Shown one piece after another: positions 1 through 5,530 of a stretch of 15,039 nt of DNA. The DNA lies in the NCBI GenBank assembly GCA_938008425.1, contig CALLKH010000227.1, positions 1 to 15,039 on the forward strand, written 5' to 3'. Below the pieces are notes generated by a model. The model saw nothing but the letters and a program-made list of their open reading frames with translations. It did not search any database and had not been told where the DNA came from. The stretch's first letter is position 1. Each line of letters begins with the position of its first letter. Made by a program: the position numbers and the translations under genes. Source of the DNA: an uncultured Planctomycetaceae bacterium. Lineage in GTDB: Bacteria; Planctomycetota; Phycisphaerae; UBA1845; UTPLA1.

Positions 1-1
1 C

Positions 2-334
2 GATGGCCGCAACGACGTGACGCGCGATGCGCGAAACACGGCCGACCTGGCGACGCGCGAAGAGGCCGGGGCGTTCGTCGTCGGACTTCCCCTCAACATG
101 GACGGCACCGACAGTGCGCAGACCGAGCTGACCCGCCGATTCGCGGCCGAACTGGCCCGCCTGTCGAAGAAGCCGGTTCATCTGCACGATGAGCGGCTGA
201 GCTCCTACGCCGCGGAGGGCGTCCTCGACGAGGCGGAGGTGGGCCGGAGGAAGCGCAAGGGGATTCGCGATCAGATCGCGGCGGCGAAAATCCTTCAGGC
301 CTGGCTCGATGCCGAACCCGGGGAAACCGCCTAG
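2..334 (+). CDS. ruvX: RuvX/YqgF-family Holliday junction resolvase-like protein, 5' end missing
   Basis: This is the C-terminal part of a YqgF/RuvX protein. The reading frame is open from base 2 (D-G-R-N-D-V-T...), so the real start lies left of the window; the GTG at 17 is only an internal codon. Visible family motifs are the strand-turn VVGLPLNMDG, the LHDERLSS motif (family DERLST) carrying an acidic active-site residue, and the C-terminal RDQIAAAKILQAWLD helix with the last catalytic Asp. RuvX is an RNase H-fold nuclease linked to 16S rRNA 5'-end maturation and to Holliday junction resolution. About 110 residues are present; the family is usually 130-160, so roughly the first quarter is missing. 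It is followed after 125 bp by a lipoprotein gene with its own plausible promoter, so the two need not be co-transcribed. Family assignment is firm; the exact cellular role is inferred from the family. Confidence 0.9.
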   Translation, partial: DGRNDVTRDARNTADLATREEAGAFVVGLPLNMDGTDSAQTELTRRFAAELARLSKKPVHLHDERLSSYAAEGVLDEAEVGRRKRKGIRDQIAAAKILQAWLDAEPGETA

Positions 335-386
335 CGAAGGCCAGATCGGCCGCCGGGCGGGTGACGGTGCTCGGGATTGCCCTCGT

Positions 387-414
387 TTGCCATCAGCGCC
401 GGGACGACTAAACT
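387..414 (+). promoter_or_regulatory. putative sigma-70 promoter of the PEGA lipoprotein gene
   Basis: A TTGCCA box (387-392) lies 16 bp before TAAACT (409-414). They match 5 of 6 and 4 of 6 consensus positions. Transcription would start near 421, giving a leader of about 40 nt before the ATG at 460. This is prediction by eye only. Confidence 0.35.
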
Positions 415-459
415 ACGCCCATTCTCGTGCCGCCCTTCGGCGCTCAGGAGGTCGCTCTC

Positions 460-903
460 ATGAACGGAATCGCCCGGACCCACGCTCGGCTTCGCCGCTT
501 CGCTCTCATCATCGGCGTCGCGGTACTGCTTCAAGTCGCCTGCGTCGAGCGAACCATTCGCATCAACACCGAGCCGCAGGGGGCGACGGTCATTCTCAAT
601 GATCAGGACGTCGGCAAGTCCCCCGTTCGCGTGCCGTTCACCTGGTACGGCGACTACGACATCATCATCCGCAAGGAAGGCCACAAGACGATCCTGACCA
701 ACCACCGGCTCAAGGCGCCGTGGTACCAGTGGCCCTTCATCGACCTCTTCTCCGAGTGCCTCGTTCCCTACACGATTCGCGACGATCGTGAGCTGGAAAC
801 GTTCGTCCTCGAACCGGCCGTCGAGCCAAACAAGGATGAACTCGTGGAACGGGCGGACGAGATGCGGGCACGCACGCAGGCCGAGATCCCGTCCGGATTC
901 TGA
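460..903 (+). CDS. PEGA-domain lipoprotein, probable
   Basis: A small exported protein of 147 residues. The ATG at 460 is preferred over an upstream GTG at 427 because AGGAG sits at 446-450, 9 nt before it. The N-terminus is basic (HARLRR) and then hydrophobic (FALIIGVAVLLQVA) up to Cys28. The sequence LLQVAC is an imperfect lipobox with Gln at -3, so lipidation is likely but not certain. Directly after the Cys comes a PEGA-like beta-fold: ERTIRINTEPQGATVILNDQ with the typical GKSPVRVPFTWYGDYDI continuation. PEGA domains are short beta-sandwiches of surface or periplasmic proteins, often ending in a G-x-Y-x-I/V strand as here. The C-terminal part after the domain (WPFIDLFSECLVPYTIRDDRELETFVLEP) resembles the tail of small planctomycete PEGA lipoproteins. 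No enzymatic residues are apparent. Partners are unknown; the likely place is the periplasmic face of a membrane. Confidence 0.8.
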   Translation: MNGIARTHARLRRFALIIGVAVLLQVACVERTIRINTEPQGATVILNDQDVGKSPVRVPFTWYGDYDIIIRKEGHKTILTNHRLKAPWYQWPFIDLFSECLVPYTIRDDRELETFVLEPAVEPNKDELVERADEMRARTQAEIPSGF

Positions 904-1230
904 TTCGATTCAAGGCGCGAACCCGATCCGCATACGCTGTCCGGCCCGTTTCTGGCCGAATATGGGCGATTCTCAGCCCCACGGGCGTGATTTCTCACAT
1001 CTGGCCCCGGGCGATCTCTTCATTGCCCGCGAACTCTGATCTGGGTGGAAAATGCCTCTGCCGTCGACGTCTGGGCGTCGGACTCCCCATTCGTGAATTT
1101 GTTCGGCGGATTTCGTTGAGATAGAATACCCTCAGGCCCCCTTCGGGCCACCAGAATGGGGTTTTCCTTCAATCCAGGGTCAAGATCGGCGGCCAAATCG
1201 CCGATGCCGACCTTGCCCACGGAGATCGCA
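904..1230 (+). other. intergenic spacer between lipoprotein and M28 peptidase genes
   Basis: No convincing gene. It holds a weak hairpin after the lipoprotein stop (CGGCC 942-946 with GGCCG 954-958, no T-run, so not a good terminator). It also holds a promoter-like pair (1099-1127) and a short GC hairpin at the expected mRNA 5' end (GGCCC 1135-1139 with GGGCC 1145-1149). The frame of the peptidase is open from an ATG at 1156, but that stretch looks like leader, not protein. Confidence 0.5.
1099..1127 (+). promoter_or_regulatory. putative promoter of the M28 peptidase gene
   Basis: TTGTTC (1099-1104), 17-bp spacer, TAGAAT (1122-1127, 5 of 6 to the -10 consensus). A start near 1134 would put the hairpin 1135-1149 at the very 5' end of the mRNA, where such hairpins often protect transcripts. 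The leader to the ATG at 1231 would be about 97 nt. Confidence 0.4.
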
Positions 1231-3861
1231 ATGCAGCTCAGAATTCGCCGTTTCGCGCTGATCGCGCGCACGTTTCCCACCGTTGCTTGTCTGTTCCTCG
1301 CGCCGACGCTGCTGCTCGGCGGCGAACGAAAGCACTCGGATGACGCCTCACTCTTCTCCGAGGCCGAGTACCGCAAGCATTTAACTTATCTCGCCTCCGA
1401 TGAACTCGAGGGCCGCGGCACCGGTCAGGAAGGCATCGACCGCGCCGCGGACTACATCGCCGACGTCTTCCAGAAATATGGCGTCAAACCCGCCGGCGAC
1501 GACAACACCTACTTCCAGAACTTCTCGCTTCAGCTCGAACACAAGCTCGGCGAAGCGACCCGACTCGCCTACGGCCGCGACGGCCGCAAGATGCGAATCC
1601 CGCTTGAACTTAACGCGGACTACGTGCCGTTCCCGTTCTCCTCGTCGAAGTCCTTCGAGGGCAACGTCGTCTTCGCGGGATACGGTATCGTCGACGATGA
1701 CAACAAGTACAACGACTATGAAGGACTCGACGTCACCGACAAGGTGGTGCTCGTCATTCGCCGGGCGCCGGAGTTCACCGAGTTCAGCCCGATGCTGCAT
1801 CAGTCGTTTCGCGCAAAAGCCGGGCGCGCCAATGCCCGCGGCGCCGCCGCCCTGCTGATCGTCAATCGCAACGGCGACGAGGATGAAGCCCTCTACCCGT
1901 TCGGCCAGGGCGCGCGGGGTTTCGGCCCCTCGTCGTACGGCATTCCCATGATTCACATCACCGAAGAGGCGGCCAACCGGCTCCTCGATTCGGCGGACAT
2001 GCCGACCATTCTGGAACTTCAGGAGCAGATCGAAGCCGATAAGAAGCCGGCCTCGAAAGAGCTTGCAGGCGTCTCCATTCGCGGCAATGTTGAGATCAAT
2101 CCGGTCGATTCGCCCGTTCGAAATGTCGTGGGCCTCATCCCGGGGCAGGGGCCGCAGTCGGACGAGATCATCGTCCTCGGCGCCCACTACGACCACCTCG
2201 GCATCCGCAACAAGGGTGAGCCGCAGTTCGACCCGACCACTGACATCAGCAACGGCGCCGATGATAATGCCTCCGGCACGACACTCGTCATGGCCATGGC
2301 GAAGGCCTACACCGAGGGCCCGCCGCCCAATCGCTCGATGCTTCTGATTCTCTTCACCGGTGAGGAACTCGGCCTGCTCGGCTCGGCGCATTTCGCGAAG
2401 AATCCGACCGTGGACCTCTCCAAATGCGTCGCGATGCTGAATTTCGACATGGTCGGCCGGCTCAAGAACAACCGGCTCGAAGTCGGCGGCATGCGAACCG
2501 GCGAAGGCTTCGAGGACATGGTCAAGAGCCTCGCGGATCGATACGAACTCGAAATCCGAGACGGCGGCGGCGGCCGCGGCCCCTCGGACCATACTCACTT
2601 CTACAACAATAAGATCCCTGTGCTCTTCTTTTTCACCGGCATTCACCGGCAGTATCACAAGCCCGACGACGACACGCCGCTCATCAACTTCGACGGCGCA
2701 ATGCGAATCACACGCTATGCAGCCGACATCATCGACGAGATCGACGCGAGCCCGCAGCGGCCCGCCTACCAGAACGACACGCGTCGCGCCAGCATCGGCC
2801 GGCAGAACGACGACGACGAACCCGCACGAACTGCGCGACGAGCCGACCGTGCGGATCGCGGTGACCGCGCTGCGGCACGTAGCGACGGCGACAGGCCCAC
2901 GGGCGGCGTGCGCCTCGGCGTGATCCCCGACATGGACGCCGACGAGGGACTGATCGTCGCGGAAGTCAACGAGGAATCCCCCGCAGCGAAAGCCGGCGTG
3001 AAGCCGGGCGACAAGATCGTGCGAATCGGCAAGATCAACATCGGCGGCATCGATGACGCCGTCGAGGCCCTCGCCAAGCTTGAACCGGGCGACCGGACGA
3101 CGCTCGGCATCGACCGCGACGGCGAAAAGATTGAAGTTCGCGTCAGCTTCGCCGGGCCCGGGCGCGGCTCGGAGGAGAAGAAGCCGCTTGCCTCCGTGCA
3201 CGATGAAATCAAGAAAATCACCGAGGGTCGCCTGTTCGAACGAGGCGGGCCCGTTCAAAAGTACACCATTCGCCAGGGCACCGGTAAGATCGACGTCGAA
3301 ATCGAAACGCGAACCGAGGAAGACGCCCTCGAGGTGTTCAAGTCGGTCAAGGAGTCCCTGGCCAAAATTGCGGCCGACCTGAAGGACACTTCCATCAGCG
3401 CCACCGTGACCACAACCAAGGCCGCCAACAGGATTCGAGTCCAGCACAGCATCTCGATCGGTTCGGCCGCGACCGGGTCGTCCGCGGATGCCCACGCCGG
3501 TGTGGATCCACACGCGGCGCCGAAGAACGACGGCCACACTCACGGCGAAGCGAGCGATGACGAAACGCGCGAGACGATGCCTTCGGTCCGGCTCGGCATC
3601 ATGCCGACTTACGGGGAATCCAAAGGCGAAGGCTATGAGATCGACGGCGTCACCGAGGATGGTCCCGCCGCCAAGGCCGGCATGAAGGATGGCGACCGCA
3701 TCTACCAGATCGGCGGCAAAAAGATCAAGAACGTCTACGACTACATGGAGGCGCTGCGAAAGTACAAGCCGGGCGACGAAATCCCGGTGGTGATCATTCG
3801 CGACGGCAAGAAGATCGATCTCAAGGACAGGGCGGGCGAGGCCAAGTCCGAGCCGAAGTAA
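1231..3861 (+). CDS. exported M28-family zinc metallopeptidase with PA-like insert and two PDZ domains
   Basis: An 876-residue protein from the ATG at 1231, chosen over ATG 1156 because GGAG lies at 1221-1224 and a signal peptide follows at once (RIRRFALIARTFPTVACLFLAPTLLLGG). Residues about 40-110 are an M28 prodomain-like segment (YLASDELEGRGTGQEG). Residues 140-290 look like a PA insert (FAGYGIVDDD, VVLVIRRAP). The catalytic domain follows to about 505 with all di-zinc ligands: H319 in GAHYDHLG, D344/D345 in NGADDNASG, E378-E379 in FTGEELGLLGS, D406 in NFDMVGR, H476 in QYHKPDD. An Arg/Asp-rich linker (512-555) leads to PDZ1 (about 557-643). An unrecognised alpha/beta segment (655-745) and a His/Asp-rich linker (753-778) come before PDZ2 (about 783-868). 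It probably acts as an aminopeptidase in the periplasm or outside the cell. PDZ domains suggest binding of C-termini or substrate delivery. It appears monocistronic, with its own promoter and terminator. Substrate unknown. Confidence 0.92.
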   Translation: MQLRIRRFALIARTFPTVACLFLAPTLLLGGERKHSDDASLFSEAEYRKHLTYLASDELEGRGTGQEGIDRAADYIADVFQKYGVKPAGDDNTYFQNFSLQLEHKLGEATRLAYGRDGRKMRIPLELNADYVPFPFSSSKSFEGNVVFAGYGIVDDDNKYNDYEGLDVTDKVVLVIRRAPEFTEFSPMLHQSFRAKAGRANARGAAALLIVNRNGDEDEALYPFGQGARGFGPSSYGIPMIHITEEAANRLLDSADMPTILELQEQIEADKKPASKELAGVSIRGNVEINPVDSPVRNVVGLIPGQGPQSDEIIVLGAHYDHLGIRNKGEPQFDPTTDISNGADDNASGTTLVMAMAKAYTEGPPPNRSMLLILFTGEELGLLGSAHFAKNPTVDLSKCVAMLNFDMVGRLKNNRLEVGGMRTGEGFEDMVKSLADRYELEIRDGGGGRGPSDHTHFYNNKIPVLFFFTGIHRQYHKPDDDTPLINFDGAMRITRYAADIIDEIDASPQRPAYQNDTRRASIGRQNDDDEPARTARRADRADRGDRAAARSDGDRPTGGVRLGVIPDMDADEGLIVAEVNEESPAAKAGVKPGDKIVRIGKINIGGIDDAVEALAKLEPGDRTTLGIDRDGEKIEVRVSFAGPGRGSEEKKPLASVHDEIKKITEGRLFERGGPVQKYTIRQGTGKIDVEIETRTEEDALEVFKSVKESLAKIAADLKDTSISATVTTTKAANRIRVQHSISIGSAATGSSADAHAGVDPHAAPKNDGHTHGEASDDETRETMPSVRLGIMPTYGESKGEGYEIDGVTEDGPAAKAGMKDGDRIYQIGGKKIKNVYDYMEALRKYKPGDEIPVVIIRDGKKIDLKDRAGEAKSEPK

Positions 3862-3893
3862 GACGAGACCAGCCTTGATTGAGGATGAAACGA

Positions 3894-3930
3894 AAGCGGG
3901 CCGCTCAACTCGAGCGGCCCGCTTCGTTTT
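3894..3930 (+). terminator. strong intrinsic terminator after the M28 peptidase gene
   Basis: A perfect 13-bp GC-rich stem (3894-3906 with 3912-3924) closes a 5-nt loop and is followed by CGTTTT, 32 nt after the stop codon. It is the clearest intrinsic terminator in the window. Confidence 0.85.
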
Positions 3931-4306
3931 GTTAGTGATGCGGAATTGAGCGAGTGGATGACGGATCTACGCGCGGCAGTCGGCGATTCGTGCGTCAGCC
4001 GGGCCTGAGCCTCGCCTTCGGCGGGGTGTACGACCATCAGACTCGCGTGTCACTGACGGCGGCGTGCACGAGAATCAGAGCCGCCCCGTCCCCGGGGCGT
4101 TGAAGTTTGGCGCACGTAGCGATCGATTCCTCATTACGCCCACACGATTTCGAGAGATCGTCACCGGGCTGAGACAGCCCGGCTCTGACTGGAAATGCCT
4201 CTGACCAAAAATGCCATCTGGCGCATTTCCGTGACGCCCAAGCCAGGTCCCCCTGCAATTCGAGCGGAACCTAGAGTCAATTTTCTTGCGCGGATCGTCG
4301 CCAGCA
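3931..4306. other. non-coding spacer with several palindromes
   Basis: No gene is supported. Short frames here lack a ribosome binding site and run across hairpins. It contains a hairpin at 4010-4026 (7-bp stem with one G-T pair, loop TTC) and the 114-bp palindromic unit at 4075-4188. No T-rich terminator for the fibro-slime gene arriving from the right could be identified. Confidence 0.5.
4075..4188. repeat. 114-bp palindromic unit with 9-bp terminal inverted repeats and two end hairpins
   Basis: The ends are TCAGAGCCG (4075-4083) and its exact complement CGGCTCTGA (4180-4188). Inside each end sits a perfect hairpin: CGCCCCG 4082-4088 with CGGGGCG 4093-4099 (4-nt loop), and CCGGGCTG 4164-4171 with CAGCCCGG 4175-4182 (3-nt loop). 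A paired-hairpin unit of this kind in a spacer is typical of REP/BIME-like or MITE-like dispersed elements. Copy number cannot be seen from one window. It may also act as a transcription or mRNA-end structure for the convergent genes on either side. Confidence 0.5.
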
Positions 4307-5047
4307 CTATGACCTTCGGCGTCGCAGTGCGGCGAAGCCCATCAGCAGTGCCATCGCAACCGTCGCGGGCTCGGGGACGAACTGGATGTTCGTCGCGAAC
4401 TTCAGCGCCGACTGCGACGTGTGCCGTTCGGCGAAGAACAGGTCGAAGTGGTAGGCTTGGCCGACGGTGAGGCCCAGCGAATCAACATTCAGGGTCCCGT
4501 TGAGCGGGGCATGAATTCCGCCGAGGTCCAGCACCTTTCGGCCGTCGATGAAGATGATCAGATCGTCGTCGGCCGTGACACTGAAGTTCTGCCCGGGCTG
4601 ATAGGTGAACGCCGTGTGCAGCTCCAGCGTGAAATGGAAATTGTGCGCCCGGCCTTCGTTGCCGAGAAGCTGGTTATCGATCGGGAAGAACGTCGTGTCT
4701 TGAAAGAGATAGACGCCTCCGGGCGTGGCGAGACCGTTGGAGAGCACCAGGTCGAAGTTGGTGCTTTTGTTCACGCCGGGCACGTCGTTGTACCACTGGT
4801 TGTAATTGGCCGCACCAGAGGTGGTGAGCGTGCCGGCGCCGCCGACATACACGGGCTTTCCGTCAATCCCGAGCGTGTTGCCGACATAGTTGATGTCGTT
4901 GCCCGTCGTTCCCTCGAAGTCGGGATGCGTCTGCGAGAAGTCGCGAATCACCGTCGTCAGCGTGATCTCATGAGCCTGTGTCTCAGCGCAGAAGCCCGCG
5001 ACGACGAGTGCAAGAGCCGGCGCAAGAAGCGAGTTGAAGCGTTTCAC
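4307..5047 (-). CDS. fibro-slime domain protein with PEP-CTERM sorting signal
   Basis: A 246-residue exported protein. The GTG at 5047 is chosen over an upstream ATG at 5086 because it has a purine-rich GGGGGGA 7 nt before it and begins a classical signal peptide (KRFNSLLAPALALVVAGF, cleavage likely after TQA). Residues 28-222 match the fibro-slime domain (TIGR02148-like, PA14-related): VIRDFSQTHPDFEG, WYNDVPGVN, FFPIDNQLLGNEGRAHNFHFT, TADDDLIIFIDGRKVLDLGG, and the characteristic FFAERHTSQSALKF. The C-terminus is a textbook PEP-CTERM tripartite signal: VPEP (224-227), a hydrophobic segment (TVAMALLMGFAAL) and an RRRR end. This marks it for exosortase processing and surface display or release. 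Fibro-slime domains were first noted in Fibrobacter and slime-mould surface proteins and are thought to bind carbohydrate or build matrix. No exosortase gene is in the window. Confidence 0.9.
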   Translation of the reverse strand: MKRFNSLLAPALALVVAGFCAETQAHEITLTTVIRDFSQTHPDFEGTTGNDINYVGNTLGIDGKPVYVGGAGTLTTSGAANYNQWYNDVPGVNKSTNFDLVLSNGLATPGGVYLFQDTTFFPIDNQLLGNEGRAHNFHFTLELHTAFTYQPGQNFSVTADDDLIIFIDGRKVLDLGGIHAPLNGTLNVDSLGLTVGQAYHFDLFFAERHTSQSALKFATNIQFVPEPATVAMALLMGFAALRRRRS

Positions 5048-5106
5048 GAAAATTCCCCCCGTTTCGTGTTGGAACAAGACGCACACCCCGGCGCTGGCAC
5101 CGTGGC

Positions 5107-5134
5107 GTGCGACGAATCGTCACACCCGATGATA
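5107..5134 (-). promoter_or_regulatory. putative -10 box and operator-like dyad of the fibro-slime gene
   Basis: On the minus strand TATCAT (5129-5134, 5 of 6 to consensus) is followed by a 9-bp imperfect inverted repeat, GTGCGACGA (5107-5115) with TCGTCACAC (5117-5125), one mismatch and a single central base. It lies across the expected transcription start, 60-78 nt before the GTG. A repressor site is plausible. No convincing -35 box was seen. Confidence 0.3.
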
Positions 5135-5353
5135 GGCAGGCCACGTGCCCGGCTGAGCCGCGGGAAGCGATAATGACGTGGTGTCGATAATCTCGGTGCA
5201 CCACATCCGTTGCCGCGACGCCCGCCATCAGGCGCGTCCGATCATGTTCGAGGGGAAATCAGTATCGCGTTGAAGCGACGCAACACGCCGCGATGCGAAA
5301 GTGCCACATGACGACCGTCATCAATTGCCCCATCGGGGAACGGGAATGTGGCC

Positions 5354-5518
5354 ATGGGTAAAGCGAAGCGGAACCCGTGGAAAGACGATCAAATCCCCTT
5401 TGCCCCGAAGGGTCGGAGAAAATCTACCCGGCGGGCGCACTCAATCTGCGACGAACTCCTCGGCCCCGGGCGGGTCTGCCATCGCTACGGCACCGCCACA
5501 ACAGCGGCACCCCAATGA
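5354..5518 (+). CDS. possible small basic protein, 54 residues
   Basis: Unrecognised. ATG at 5354 (with an in-frame GTG two codons earlier) starts a basic, Lys/Arg-rich peptide: MGKAKRNPWKDDQIPFAPKG, then RRKSTRRAHSICDELL and two Cys residues. The N-terminal half reads like a real nucleic-acid-binding-type small protein rather than noise, but the C-terminal half (GTATTAAPQ) does not, and the upstream GGGAA is a poor Shine-Dalgarno. It ends 12 nt before the bamA stop, which lies on the opposite strand, so it could simply be chance coding in a spacer. Confidence 0.25.
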   Translation: MGKAKRNPWKDDQIPFAPKGRRKSTRRAHSICDELLGPGRVCHRYGTATTAAPQ

Positions 5519-5530
5519 ATAGTGGATGCG

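Larger units (their letters stand above)
5048..5530. other. spacer between the fibro-slime gene and bamA
   Basis: Holds the 5' region of the fibro-slime gene (dyad at 5107-5125, TATCAT at 5129-5134 on minus) and one possible 54-codon gene on plus (5354-5518). The remainder shows no gene. There is no clear intrinsic terminator for bamA. Confidence 0.5.

Noticed and set aside
1381..3543. A 720-codon open frame on the minus strand opposite the M28 peptidase gene
   Set aside because: It is a shadow of the GC-rich codon pattern of the real gene: composition is dominated by Val, Asp, Gly and Arg, no domain is recognisable, and the plus frame has complete metallopeptidase motifs.
4037..4258. A 73-codon minus-strand frame in the spacer
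   Set aside because: TTG start without ribosome binding site, and it runs through both hairpins of the palindromic unit at 4075-4188.
4421..5173. A 250-codon plus-strand frame opposite the fibro-slime gene
   Set aside because: Antisense shadow; the minus strand has signal peptide, fibro-slime domain and PEP-CTERM tail.
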